64,000 bases of DNA from Epichloe hybrida. Lineage: Eukaryota > Ascomycota > Sordariomycetes > Hypocreales > Clavicipitaceae. The position numbers and the translations under genes were made by a program. The stretch lies in the NCBI GenBank assembly GCA_019022495.1, contig JAFEKR010000003.1, positions 4,278,001 to 4,342,000 of the forward strand. Reading direction: 5' to 3'. Of this stretch, positions 1-10,323 are shown in pieces (the stretch's first letter is position 1; each line of letters begins with the position of its first letter). Under the pieces are notes generated by a model. That model was not told where the DNA came from, did not search any database, and saw only the letters and a program-made list of their open reading frames with translations.

Positions 1-474
1 GACGGTGGGTAAAGCACATGATTTTGTCTGTTCTTGGCTGGAGTCATGGTCATTGCACAGTGCTAGCTATGGAGCAGCTAGGCCAAACAGCTAAACCCGG
101 AGTGCGCACCCCTAACAGTACCTGCGATAACTGAGCATATAATGCTTAACAAGTGCTACCTCTTGGTTATAAAGAATTTCGTTGAAAACATCAACTTCTT
201 CCTGTACTAAACGTTCTCGCCCTGTTGGAACAAACATGATGTCAATTTACCGTGATGCGTACGCGATTTCCCTTGCGGGTTGACCAGCGTGGCCCGCTTG
301 TCACGTGGCTGCCGGCGACCCCCTCCTATGAAGACGGCATGATAGAATGCCCTCTCTTTCTAGGCTCCTTCATTTCTTCCTTCCTTTGGTACACTAGAAT
401 AGAAGAACAATACCTATTGCCTCGTCCACTCATTGAACCTGCTAGCAGGGACCCTGTGACACCGATACATGTGA
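1..474. other. Intergenic, no gene seen
   Basis: No coding pattern recognised. It is the left flank of the inverted-repeat element that begins near 475. The only long open frame (252-503) matches no family I know and shows no codon structure. Confidence 0.5.
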
Positions 475-951
475 TTGGGGGCGTAAATTTCCCACCGGAC
501 TAGCTAGATCAAGAGGTCTTTGCACACTCACTTTTAGTGCAAAAGTACCTCTAAGGTTTTTTTTAAGCTAGTCAGCCCTTTGTATTAGTAAATATGTGTG
601 TGAAAAGCCAAAAGTGCGTTTTATAAGGCATTTATTTAATTACTATAGCGGCGGTAGCGCACAGAAGGCATGTATTCGTCATGGTCTAGCTCTAGGGGCT
701 AATCGCGGGTGCCTGCGCCACCATGCGGGTGGTGTGCCCGATCCCCGTTGCGCCACAGAAGGCAATGACAAAAGAACACGCATTGTACAAGTCTCTGTGG
801 CTTGGGCAATTAACACCTATGTCACAGTATTACAGAAATTATACGCGTTATAGAAGAAAAAAAAACCTTGGAGGTACTTTTACACTGAAAGTAGGTATAT
901 AAAGACTTCACTTGATTTAGCTAGTCCGGTGGGAAATTTATGTCCCCCTAA
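475..951. mobile_element. MITE-like element with long terminal inverted repeats
   Basis: The left arm (about 475-566) and right arm (about 857-951) are imperfect reverse complements over roughly 90 bp. The shared outer block is AAATTTCCCACCGGACTAGC, and the inner block is AAAAGTACCT followed by a T-rich run. The core of about 290 bp has no recognisable transposase. The size, the long inverted repeats and the lack of coding capacity fit a non-autonomous DNA transposon (MITE). I could not see an unambiguous target-site duplication, so the superfamily is open. Confidence 0.75.
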
Positions 952-1416
952 CTATTTAATCTAAGCGTCCTTCGGGACGGGCCGAACATTACGACGCATG
1001 AGCCAATCACGTCTCCACACCAAGCGCCTGCAAGGTCCCAAAAGGGGCAACTAACTATAAATAGCGTGCCATACGCGGCACAGACAAACACAGATATCTT
1101 AAGAATCAGCCATACATAGCCTCATATGGCTTGCAATGGCGCTCGGTAGTGTCCAAAAATTGACATGGAAACATGGTATATTTCAATTGAGATTGCAAGA
1201 GAGAAGAAATGTGTACCAAAATGTAGCAAACAAGCAATAGCCATTCTGTTACGATATAAAATGTAAGATAAAATGAGTGTTCAGGTTGATGTTCAATTCA
1301 ACTAGCTAGAGGTCGAAGCTATCGTCTGATATAGGAGTTCTAGGTCACGTGCTAGGCCACATATGAAGTGGCAGGCCACTTGTCAATTCTAGCACGTAAC
1401 ATATTCTCTCTTAGTC
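952..1416. other. Intergenic, no gene seen
   Basis: AT-rich 3' flank of the small secreted-protein gene on the minus strand and right flank of the inverted-repeat element. A CTATAAATA box-like string lies near 1054, but no gene on the plus strand follows it. Confidence 0.4.
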
Positions 1417-1737
1417 CTAACACTTGCTGGTATAATCGTGGCTGGTACCGAAATGTTCATTGCAGCAACGGTAAAAGCGCCTGCAGTCAAACGGGTATCT
1501 GGGGTCGCCGAGGGGGTAGCACCTTTGGTCATCGAAGTTCAGGTAACCGCTTCTCATTTGTCCGCAGCAATAATTCGTCCAGTCGCCCCATTTACGCTCT
1601 TGGCCCTTCTGATTAGGGGTTGGGTTGCACCATGCACCTTGAGGGACGGGGTCTTTTGGAGGAACTTTATCTATCCACGGAAGAATGAAGGCGGTGGCGA
1701 GAGTGGGAAGGGCGAGGGTGACGGCTGCGAAACGCAT
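1417..1737 (-). CDS. Small secreted cysteine-rich protein
   Basis: Single-exon ORF of 106 aa. The first 17 residues (MRFAAVTLALPTLATAF) form a typical signal peptide. The mature part carries eight cysteines: one early, a CC pair, one central, then a Cys-x6-CC group and a C-terminal Cys. It also has several Trp and Tyr residues. Eight cysteines in fewer than 90 residues suggest a disulfide-stabilised extracellular protein. I do not recognise the family. Such proteins in filamentous fungi include candidate effectors, antimicrobial peptides and hydrolase inhibitors, but none of these roles is shown here. It sits in a repeat-bearing, gene-poor stretch about 460 bp from an inverted-repeat element. 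The ATG was chosen because it starts the signal peptide. Confidence 0.7.
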   Translation of the reverse strand: MRFAAVTLALPTLATAFILPWIDKVPPKDPVPQGAWCNPTPNQKGQERKWGDWTNYCCGQMRSGYLNFDDQRCYPLGDPRYPFDCRRFYRCCNEHFGTSHDYTSKC

Positions 1738-3038
1738 ATTCTCTTTTCGATCTGTCCTTTGCTTTAGTGGGTTGTGTGCAGAGAGGGAGAAAAGGGAGAG
1801 TGCAGAGAGGGCTTACTATGATTGAGCTACTTTGAGCTTTTTAATGGTGGTCATGAGTCGTCAAGATTGGATATGATGAATGGTAGCCGAGAATTCGAGG
1901 ATAGCGCACATGTTTACGGATCCGTACGGATTATAAATATCTTGTCTGTCCCTTGTTCTGGTGCAACTCTCGGCTGCCATCGGACCGCGAAGGAAGGAAG
2001 GTAGGAAGGAAGAATTCGTCCTATATTACCGCAATCAGCCTAAATTAACAAGGAGTTTTCTCTTTCGATTCTCCCGATGTCGCAGCGTTTTGCCAAACCT
2101 CTCCAAGGTGCGACCTGTACATACATGTACAGCACAAGTCGGTGGTGACCACTGATGAGTTTTTTGGCTAGATGGACGCACGGCTTTTTCTCCTCGGGAA
2201 TCAGGGTCTTTGGGCAGTGAAAGCAGCATTGTTTTAGTCTGAGGCTTAGAGCCATGTATCCATGTATCCATCCGTACGCGTGCTTTTCAGTCGACATTCA
2301 GGCTTCCTCTGCCTGGGGAGCATGGAACAGAGATTGGTGACTCCCTTTTTTGATTTCTTCTTCTTTTGGCTCGTCGTTATGACATGGGATGGTGTCATTT
2401 TGCAAAGAGGAGTACGGACTCGGCAGATGCCGAATTCCGGCAAAAGTCTCCGCCAACATCTGGCCTCGATTTCTTACTTTGAAAATCTCCTTGGAGCCGG
2501 TAAGGCTTCACTGCCGTACCGACCCATTTCTTTTTCGCCGACACGAGGCCTGTAGGGGCCCCACTATTAACCCATGTAAGGAGATATCAAGCAAGCCTGT
2601 AGAGGTTTCAGCGTCTGTTCCATCCTCTTCTTATTCTTCCAAGGGACTCCAATTCCATCCTCGCTTCATCATTTCGACCATGTCAAGAATGTCGTTTCCA
2701 TTTGCTGTTGATCAACTCCTCGTTCATCTCAGTCGGCCAGCAGTCCGCGTCCCAAAATACGTAGCCCCGTTCTTGAAGCGAGGGCGGAACGTAATCTCTG
2801 TACGGACTACAGAGCCCTTCCACAGCAGAACCATGCAAAAGAGGGGCCATTAGAGGGTGCAAAGTTGCCGACGAAGTGCATCGCATTTCTACGGATTATT
2901 AGGACAACTTCATTTTGTAAACGCGCACCCGTCAAAAATTGAATGTGAAGGGAGCGTTTAAAGTATGTCTGGCTAGATGAATTACGCCACTATTGAACTA
3001 CGAGATATATTCATAAACAATATCCCTGACGTTTATAA
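1738..3038. other. Intergenic stretch with a possible gene relic
   Basis: Upstream region of the small secreted-protein gene. It contains the 12-bp palindrome ATCCGTACGGAT at 1920-1931 and TACATGTA-type palindromes near 2120. Apart from the relic at 2683-2886, nothing coding is recognisable. Confidence 0.4.
2683..2886 (-). pseudogene. Possible relic of a fungal hypothetical gene (C-terminal fragment)
   Basis: This 67-residue frame ends in a segment with coding character: a long hydrophilic helix-like stretch around GYVFWDADCW. A Gly-Tyr-Val-Phe-Trp-Asp string of this kind is, from memory, a recurrent C-terminal feature of a large fungal family of uncharacterised proteins. No upstream exons or start context are visible, so if real it is a truncated remnant. 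Chance ORF is the alternative. Confidence 0.25.
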
Positions 3039-3136
3039 GACACTTTGGCCGAGTGGTTAAGGCGATGCCCTGCTATTCAGTAGGTAGTTCACAGGCATTA
3101 CATTCGTGTGCGTAGGTTCGAATCCTGCAGGTGTCG
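3039..3136 (+). tRNA. tRNA-Ser (GCT), copy 1, with 17-nt intron
   Basis: The acceptor stem GACACTT pairs with AGGTGTC and is followed by discriminator G. The anticodon stem ATGCC/GGCAT encloses C-T-GCT-A. The intron TTCAGTAGGTAGTTCAC follows position 37, and A38 closes the loop. A long variable arm is present, as expected for class II tRNA-Ser, and the T-loop is TTCGAAT. GCT decodes AGC/AGU. T-rich pol III stop signals follow from about 3138. Confidence 0.93.
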
Positions 3137-4057
3137 TATTTTTGTCATTTTTGTCCATTTACAACAGTAGCCTAAAGCTTACATAAATTACGGTGGATTG
3201 GCCGATCCTGTTTGCAGGCTGTATTCCAGGGGATCAAAAACTTGGCTTGTGCAAGCGCAAATGGATCGATCGTACGACTCGCCATTCTGACAGCCCCATT
3301 ACAATGCATGAATGAACGTTTTTGCGATGGGCCAGAATGAAGAGACCTTACTAGTCAAAGAAATGTCAATGAGGAAGGCCTAGTAGTAACCGACTGTCTG
3401 ACAATGAGAAAGTCTCGGAGATGCGGTAAAATGATGTGCTGAGGTTGATTCTCTGTTATGGGCTCCCCACGCGGGCACTAGGAACACTTGTTTCGTGAGT
3501 TTGTCAGAATAACAGGGCAAACGCTTTGAGGCCACGCTACCAAGCTCCTCCCAGCTGCCGGAATTATGAAAAGGAGACTGTATAGACAGATGCAGACTCT
3601 TCAGAGGCATGTTCATTCCTCTTCCACCTACTCGAACGACAAAAAAACCGCATTCGCGCTGGATCCAGATGTTGTCCGGGTCGATCGATGGCTTTCCACC
3701 CATTGGGGCATTACTTTGGCAAGTGTCTCTTTTTATGTCAAGAATGGCATACGTTTGCCCTTGTTGTTGGGCAGTCAAGAATAAGCTTAGTCGGGTAGCA
3801 GCAGTACACACAGGTGTGGCACTTCGGACAAGTTTAGAGCCATGGAAGCCACATAGTATAGCACTGCCATTTTTCACTGTCTTTGAAATGTATTGGTAAG
3901 GAAGGTAGTTATCAGTTTGAAGACATGCCAAATGGGACCTCGGGGGGAGGGTTAACACACGCAGATGCGTATGAGCAAACATGCAGTTAGAAGATTAGGC
4001 AAGCGGGTAGCTAGGGGTGTTTACTATATAGTGCTCCCTAATTTCATGCTCGCCAAT
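3137..4057. other. Intergenic between the twin tRNA-Ser genes
   Basis: About 920 bp with no supported gene. A 200-codon open frame on the minus strand (3380-3982) has no recognisable domain, signal peptide or codon pattern and is probably fortuitous. Confidence 0.4.
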
Positions 4058-4155
4058 GACACTTTGGCCGAGTGGTTAAGGCGATGCCCTGCTATCTACT
4101 ATCTAGTTGCTAGGCATTACATTCGTGTGCGCAGGTTCGAATCCTGCAGGTGTCG
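4058..4155 (+). tRNA. tRNA-Ser (GCT), copy 2, with 17-nt intron
   Basis: Same mature sequence plan as the copy at 3039, with acceptor GACACTT/AGGTGTC plus G, anticodon GCT and T-stem GCAGG/CCTGC. The intron after position 37 is also 17 nt but is different in sequence: TCTACTATCTAGTTGCT. A run of six T at 4157-4162 follows as pol III terminator. Confidence 0.93.
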
Positions 4156-5318
4156 CTTTTTTGCACCCTTTTTTCCTGATGCTCCTATTCCTCGGTTATC
4201 TGTATCTCCCTCCAATAAAAATACTGCTTCTGATTCCCTGGAACATTCTCCCCGACACACCCCTGTTTTCCATACCCCATCCACCTGCCCTTCAACTGAC
4301 TTTGACGCGCGTCCGTTCGTCACTGGCTATCATGGCAACACGGCAGCGGAGCTCTTTTATTGCCGACGAACACCTGACGTCTCTCAGCGAATCACAAAAG
4401 AACTTTACAGACGTCATGACGCTTCGGCAGCAGCATGCCTCCCCCTTCTGCCTCGGCTTCGCAAAGCGCGTGGGCCAGGATCAGCGGCAACAACGCTCGG
4501 CAGCTGGGCAGGGCCACCTGGTTCTCCTTTAGCCCACATGGCATGATTGACTACATGTACTGTATCAGGGGCCCGTTTGGTGGCCCGTTTGGTGGCCCGT
4601 TTGGTGGCCCGAACCAACAACTCCAGTTTCTCGAAGCAGAACTCGCCTTCGTCGACCCGGTTGCGTGTGAGCTCGACCAAGAGCGGGGAAGCTCGATTTG
4701 TGCATAGTGCCATTGATGCTGTCATCTGAAAAAGTAGTGTGCAGGAACCTCAGCTGTCAGATCAGCCACGCGGCGGTGATGTCAATGGCTTTCTTTGCCT
4801 GCCGATCCGATTCTAAAATGGATGCAGTTCCACCGAGTCCGTGCACAATTCTCACGCGTGCAAACGTGGATTCTCTTCACATGCCAAACCCAGGGCCGAG
4901 CCCACGAAACGTGTATCAATCAGAGATGTAGTCTCGTTGATGCTTCCTGAGTCATGATCCCGAGCTTCTGAGTCCTGATTAACCCCGGACGGGAAAGACA
5001 GTCGCAACGATTTCCTAATCAGGCAACGCAAAGGCGGCCATGTATGTACATGTACATATGTACACATCAAGAGGCAGAGAGGGCACTGTGAGTAGTCGGT
5101 GGAGGTGAGTCGTGAGATATTCCGTCTCTCCGTGCCATACCTAGCATAATAAGACCCGACACTTTGTCGCCAACAGCCAGCAGCCATGGGTTTTCCTGGA
5201 GTCGCCACTCTCAAAACAAACAAATACATACATTAACAAACAAGTAATTCAGTCGTGGGGATCTTGTCTTCATTGCTTTCTCAACACCACAACTAGAGAG
5301 GAGACGCTTCTGGCAGCC
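4156..5318. other. Intergenic upstream of the hydroxylase gene
   Basis: Contains a 12-bp tandem repeat (unit GGCCCGTTTGGT, three copies plus a partial) at 4570-4611. A purine/pyrimidine palindromic patch of TACATGTA type lies near 5041-5062. Several short open frames cross the repeat on both strands, but none is convincing. The last few hundred bases presumably hold the promoter of the gene at 5319. Confidence 0.45.
4570..4611. repeat. 12-bp minisatellite (GGCCCGTTTGGT), about 3.5 copies
   Basis: Perfect head-to-tail copies of GGCCCGTTTGGT ending in a partial unit. The period is a multiple of three, so both strands stay open across it (Gly-Pro-Phe-Gly repeats on plus, Arg-Ala-Thr-Lys on minus). 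This explains the apparent ORFs here. Confidence 0.85.
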
Positions 5319-6368
5319 ATGTCTGTCACACAGCGGAACCCCAAGGACTCGATGAAGTCTACTTGGCGGAGCAAGGAGCGCAGCCAGTGGAATCTCGCAC
5401 ATTGGTTCGTCGAAATCCTCGACATTTACCCGCAGAATCTGGACCAAGAAGTGCCTGTCCATCAAAAGTCAGAAAAGATACCTCACTTGGCTGACTGGTA
5501 CCTGCACCGATGGGTCATTCTCCATGCCGCGATCCCGCTCATCCTGCATCACCTTTACGTTGTATATACGGGATACAACCTCACGCCTCTTCAGGCCTTC
5601 TTGTTGTACGCCGCCGCGTTTAAGCTCACGGGCACCCGCGAGCTGCACGTTCTCCGCGACACTGGTCACAAATTCGGCTTCCTGGACGGTGACGAGCATG
5701 AGAGAGATGGCGTCCCCGACGCTGGCGTCTGGAAGGTCGTGGAGTCAGTGATATCGACGTCGACGATCCGACCAGTTGTCGCCGTCTTCCTTGCCTACCG
5801 CTCCAACGAGACCCCCGCCGACACCCACTGGTGGTGGTTGCCCCTGGAGGCTGGACTGTACGGCATTATCCTTGACTTCTGGTTCTACTGGTATCATCGC
5901 CTGATGCACGAAGTTAGCAGCCTGTGGAAGTATCACCGCACGCATCACCTCACCAAGCATCCCAACCCGCTCCTGACGCTTTACGCCGACAGCGAACAGG
6001 AGTTTTTCGATATAATCGGCATTCCACTGCTCACGTACTTTACCATGAAGCTAATGGGAATGCCTATGGGTTTCTACGAGTGGTGGGTGTGCCACCAATA
6101 CGTGGTCTTTGCGGAGCTAGCCGGACACAGTGGCATTCGCGTGGATGCCTCGCCACCTAACCTCTTTACCCCGATCCTTCGAATATTCAGGTGTGAACTC
6201 ACTATTGAGGACCACGATATTCACCACCGTAAGGGCTGGAAGTCAAGCGGCAACTACGGCAAGCAAACACGTCTGTGGGATCGAATTTTCGGCACCTGCA
6301 AAGACCGCATCGAGTGTCAAATGTCAAATATCGACTATGATAACCAGGCCACGATGCCAATCTTTTAG
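5319..6368 (+). CDS. Fatty acid hydroxylase / sterol desaturase superfamily protein
   Basis: Single-exon gene of 349 aa. It carries the three histidine boxes of the membrane di-iron hydroxylase superfamily: H193RLMH197, H206RTHH210 and H299DIHH303. Hydrophobic segments lie at about 66-100, 175-192 and 230-250. The family includes C4-sterol methyl oxidase, C5-sterol desaturase, sphinganine C4-hydroxylase and fatty-acid 2-hydroxylase, all ER membrane enzymes using O2 and reduced cytochrome b5 on lipid substrates. I cannot tell the substrate from sequence by eye. The unusual N-terminus with LHRWVILHAAIPLILHHLY and the short C-terminus do not clearly match ERG3, ERG25 or SUR2. No cytochrome b5 domain is fused. 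The start follows CTGGCAGCC and is the first ATG of the frame. Confidence 0.85.
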   Translation: MSVTQRNPKDSMKSTWRSKERSQWNLAHWFVEILDIYPQNLDQEVPVHQKSEKIPHLADWYLHRWVILHAAIPLILHHLYVVYTGYNLTPLQAFLLYAAAFKLTGTRELHVLRDTGHKFGFLDGDEHERDGVPDAGVWKVVESVISTSTIRPVVAVFLAYRSNETPADTHWWWLPLEAGLYGIILDFWFYWYHRLMHEVSSLWKYHRTHHLTKHPNPLLTLYADSEQEFFDIIGIPLLTYFTMKLMGMPMGFYEWWVCHQYVVFAELAGHSGIRVDASPPNLFTPILRIFRCELTIEDHDIHHRKGWKSSGNYGKQTRLWDRIFGTCKDRIECQMSNIDYDNQATMPIF

Positions 6369-8490
6369 CGAAAACTGTGGCTCTCTGTAAGACCATGAGC
6401 GGGTAGACGTCGAACAACAAATGACTGGGACGCGATGGACATGGTAACGTCGGACATGTAGCGACCTCTTTTCTTTGTGTTGTAGACTTTTAAATTTTGT
6501 AGCGTAGTGACTTTGTTAATCACGACATGATACGCCTGACAAACGAGATCGAGTCTCGCATGGTGAAAGCTGGGTGCTGTTTGGGAAGAGCAGGGGCGAC
6601 AAGAGCGCCGGCAGTGAGGATCTAATTTTGAATGATGAAAGATTAGATCCAGCAGAGTTGTCTTGAACTTGTAACGAGTGAGTCTACAAAGCCGGTAGTT
6701 ACATAGACATCTTAATAATGGACTAGACGAATACGCCAGCTGTTCGCGAAAGCATCCTTGAACATTGATTCTATTCTCTCTGAACCGCCGACGAGTCATC
6801 TGAAAGGCCATGTCTGTGTCTGGATCTGCAGCGTCGACCCCGACGAAGCTAGTTGCCTTTTTGCTTGACCGAAAAGCTGTAGGCTTGGCAGTTCACGTCC
6901 CTGCCCCGCGACTTCCCCCGCGACTTCCACGCGCCACGTTCAGGCAGCCCCCACTAGGCGCCTGAGGCAACCAATGCGGCTGGCCCAAGGAGAAAGCAAA
7001 ATCCAACATTAAGTTATATGAATCGTCTGCACCAACAGCAAACGTCTTGACTTGTCCCCAGTTACGTCGAATCACGAGAGGATTGATCGCGTCTCCCACG
7101 TCGCTCCCTTCCGCTGCTATCCCATCTATCATGAGGCACGTCACAGCCGACAAATGGGGCATGCACGGATCTCTTCGGCAGGGTTTCGCTTCGGTGAGCT
7201 GTCGGCGCCATCGTCATCATCATTTTCTTCTTCTCTGCCGGCAAAGGGACATCCGGAAGACGCCATCACATTCGTGAAAAGAAAAGCTTCAAATGATGGC
7301 ATCAACGGTTCAGTACGCCATCCAAGGCGTTTCTGGCGTGCCTTGCTCGGAACCAGCACCAAGGACGATACTCTCTGTCTGGAATCGCCGACATGCTCAA
7401 CATCGACACAGACCTGACCGCGGTCGGCCGTTGGTGTGCAGATGCGCAAGGCCATCAGCGGCGAGTATCGCGTCTATCTGGGGATCGGGACTTCCTCGAT
7501 GCGATTCTCATTCAATGCATCGGTCAGTTTATTTCTGTCAACAACAATACAGCCTTGGACTCGGCGTGGTCGAGCAGCAGTACCCTCCAAGTCTGGGCGC
7601 ACAAGCCCGACGAAGCACGAAACGCCATGCTGCATGCGCAGATTGCCGATTTTGCGAATCGAGATCAATTCAGATCGGTTCAAAAGCTGCGCAGGACAAG
7701 CCGGATTGAAGACGGACATTTTGCGTGCTTGCTCGGCCGAGATGGCCGTTCAGAGGCTGGTATATGGTCAATTCTGCATTCTACAGAGCGACTTTGATTG
7801 GTTCGGCCCATCCCTCTCGCACTTGACGCTGATTGCCACCAGCGAGGAGCACAGTGATGCCCCGGATATTCCCGCGGGCCAGCAATGGTACCCTGGGCAG
7901 CAAATGTGTATGCCATGGTAGTAAAGAAGCTGTCTGGGAAAGGCAAAATAGTGGAGGAGGATTTTTGTCGCTAGGCTTGTACCGCGCGCTGGCTGAGGAT
8001 AGGGTGCAATGGGAGAGGTGACTTCGTCTAGATGGGGTGCGAGCAGGATTTGTATCATGCTCATCGGTTCGCGTCACCGCCAACAAACGATGACGTCTTG
8101 TGTCTCGCATGGATCCATCGCGACACCAACAATCCAGCCAGATAATGGCATGCCGCACAAGCAACTCTACATACATGAAGCAAATTGGAGGCCCCCACCG
8201 AGAAAACGCGCTAGTACCTGAGACGACGCCTCATCGGGACCCAATGAAAGCCTGACGCTTGACGCCACGACGTGAAGATTTGTTTACCTGAACTGTGTGG
8301 ATCAAAGTCCAGGAGACAGGGACGGGGAACGGGGGGAACGGGACGGGAGATGGATCCAAATGCTGGCTGGTCTGCAAATGTGATGGATCGGAAAAACATT
8401 TTGACCCAGCCCTCCACGACCAGGACCTCCCCGTGTCTCCCAGGGCCTTTTCCATCCATCTTCATCATTCGGTGATGCTGCTGGCCAACA
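6369..8490. other. Long intergenic region with an unresolved coding-like patch
   Basis: About 2.1 kb between the hydroxylase and the WSC gene. 7293-7921 shows overlapping open frames (see separate entry). The rest (6369-7050 and 7950-8490) holds no supported gene; the 3' part must include the WSC gene promoter. Confidence 0.45.
7293..7921 (+). pseudogene. Coding-like patch, possibly a decayed gene
   Basis: Two overlapping frames look partly protein-like. One, open from about 7299 to 7797, includes SLSGIADMLNIDTDL and later FISVNNNTALDSAW. The other runs 7436-7921 and includes LVYGQFCILQSDFDWFG. No start, intron pair or known domain ties them together. It may be a frameshifted gene, an unusual multi-exon gene or chance. 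I do not recognise a family. Confidence 0.22.
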
Positions 8491-9529
8491 ATGGCAGCGA
8501 GGAGACTATTCCGCATCTGCTGCCTCGCCGCGGCCTCTTCCATGGCCGCGGCGGAGGAACTGTGTGCGGACGTGAACACGGCTGCGTCAGCGCCAGGTAA
8601 GCACGAGAAGAGCCCCCAAGACCCCCGGTGCACAGCGCGTTGATGTTAACGGACCGGTCTCGTTTGCCGAGTTTGCAGCCACGAATATATACCAGAGCGT
8701 GGGCTCATGCACGACGACTTGCAACGGCGAGTATGCGTACGCTGTGATGCAGAACAGCCAGTGCTGGTGCTCGAATTACACGCCTCATGCGTCAACGCAG
8801 CGCGGTGGCTGTAATAGTCCGTGTCCGGGGTATCCGTCCGACATGTGCGGCGGCGCGGGCCTGTACAGCTACGTTCTCTTGAACGAGGGCTTGATTGCGG
8901 GAACGAAGGGCTCCGAGTCCAATTCCGAGTCCAATTCCGAGGTGGAGAGTGAAGACCCCGCTCGTCCTAGCTCGACGAGCCAAGAGGTGCGATGGACGAG
9001 GCATGCCACAATTCCGTGTATAAAGTTTTGCTAATGTTGTCTGTAGCCATCGCCTTCTTCCGGCTCGACATCATCCCCGCACAGCAGCTCGTCGACGCAA
9101 CCGCCCGTGACCGTCACCACCGTAGGCGGCGTGCCAACGACCGTCACCGTCATCCCCACGGTTGTTTTCGGCACGCCGCCGCCCGAGCCCGCCCAGGAAG
9201 GCGGCGGGATGAAGGGGTTGACGGTGGTTGGCATCGCCATCGGGTGCATCGCCGCAGTGGTGTTGGCCGCTTTGGCTGTCGTCTCCCTCGTCTGCTACAA
9301 GAAGCGCGAGGGGAGAAGGGACAGGCAGATGATGGACGAGGGGGGCGCTTCCGGGTCCGGCTGGGAGGGAGTGTCTCCGGCGTCGAAAGACCCCTTCGCG
9401 GACGCGAGCTTCAGCCCGATCGGGCGGAACGTGTATGAGAGGGACCGGTCAGGGAGTATTGAAACGCTTCCGGCTCAGACGGAGCAATGTCTGAGGATTA
9501 CGAATCCCGATCCGCCGGAGAAGTCATAG
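8491..9529 (+). CDS. WSC-domain cell-wall stress sensor
   Basis: Three exons: 8491-8596, 8679-8986 and 9047-9529, giving 298 aa. The signal peptide spans about residues 1-21. It is followed by a WSC domain (about 22-110) with its regularly spaced cysteines, including CTTTC, CWC and CPGYPSDMCGG. A Ser/Thr-rich mucin-like stalk contains SESNSESNSE and TTV/TVT runs. A single transmembrane helix lies at about 196-221, followed by basic YKKREGRR and a roughly 75-residue cytosolic tail. This is the plan of yeast Wsc1-3 sensors, which report wall stress to Rho1 and the Pkc1-MAPK pathway. Frame continuity across both junctions (SAP-A-TNIY and SQE-PSPSS) supports the introns; the second donor, GTGCGA, is weak. 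A glyoxal-oxidase-type wall protein with WSC domains is less likely because no other domain is present. Confidence 0.88.
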
Positions 9530-10323
9530 TATGGCATGGCATTGGGCGACATGTTGTTTTTTGGTCCTACGAAATTCATACGCGAGTCTTGGTCTGGGAT
9601 AATGCATTGGGTGGCTGAGGGGTGAATCCGTCGTGAGATGTGATGTCGTGTGTAACGCTCTTGCCATCCCAATCCCTCTTTCAGACCTGCCACCAGATCA
9701 ACTGCCTGCCCTCACTCATCTGCCGACACATTCGTGTAGAAACGGAAAACCCCCCCCCTCCTTCATCATGCATGATAGCAACCTCTGCCCGAGTCCCGTG
9801 CCCGAGGCCGAGGTGACGGTTCCGACATGTCCCGGCGGCTAGAATGGGCTAGAATGGCCAAGACGCAGCCAACATTGCAACGGAGCGCGAGACCGAGTTC
9901 CGGCAGAACACTGAGTAGGAGTCCGTTCATGACCACCAGAACTGAGCTGATTAACCGTTGCTCCGGCAGTTTTTCCGTAGGCAGGTTCCAGTCCCGATGG
10001 CCGCATGTAATCCGTACGGATTACATATGCACACATGTGCCCCGGCTCTCGCCCCATGTGCAGACTTCAGCCGTGGCGCGTATATACAGCAAATTATTCA
10101 AAAGGTGTCCTCTGTGCCTCGCACCCAGACGGACGACAGACTCAACCGGGACCAATCAGCAGTCACGATCCAAAGCAGGCGATTTGACGTAAAACCTGCC
10201 CCAACCCCAATCCGCGCGATTTGTCTCTAACCTCTTCTAATACATGATGACCACGCGTTGCACTGGAACTTTCCCCCAATCCCCCAGTCCCCCCCGTCAA
10301 CAGCCTTCCTCCAACTTCTCACA
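9530..10323 (+). promoter_or_regulatory. Upstream region of the GH105 gene, with palindrome and CCAAT box
   Basis: No gene seen. A perfect 22-bp palindrome with core ATCCGTACGGAT occupies 10005-10026. A CCAAT pentamer in GACCAATCAG lies at 10152-10156. Both are upstream of the GH105 start at 10324 and are plausible transcription-factor sites; function is inferred only. Confidence 0.4.

Noticed and set aside
2389..2853. 154-codon open frame on the plus strand
   Set aside because: No recognisable feature and overlaps a more protein-like minus-strand fragment; probably chance.
3380..3982. 200-codon open frame on the minus strand between the tRNA-Ser genes
   Set aside because: No domain, signal peptide, intron logic or recognisable family; composition looks like unconstrained intergenic sequence.
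6365..6811. 148-codon minus-strand frame at the 3' end of the hydroxylase
   Set aside because: Cys/Arg-rich composition typical of an antisense or intergenic frame; no conserved motif.
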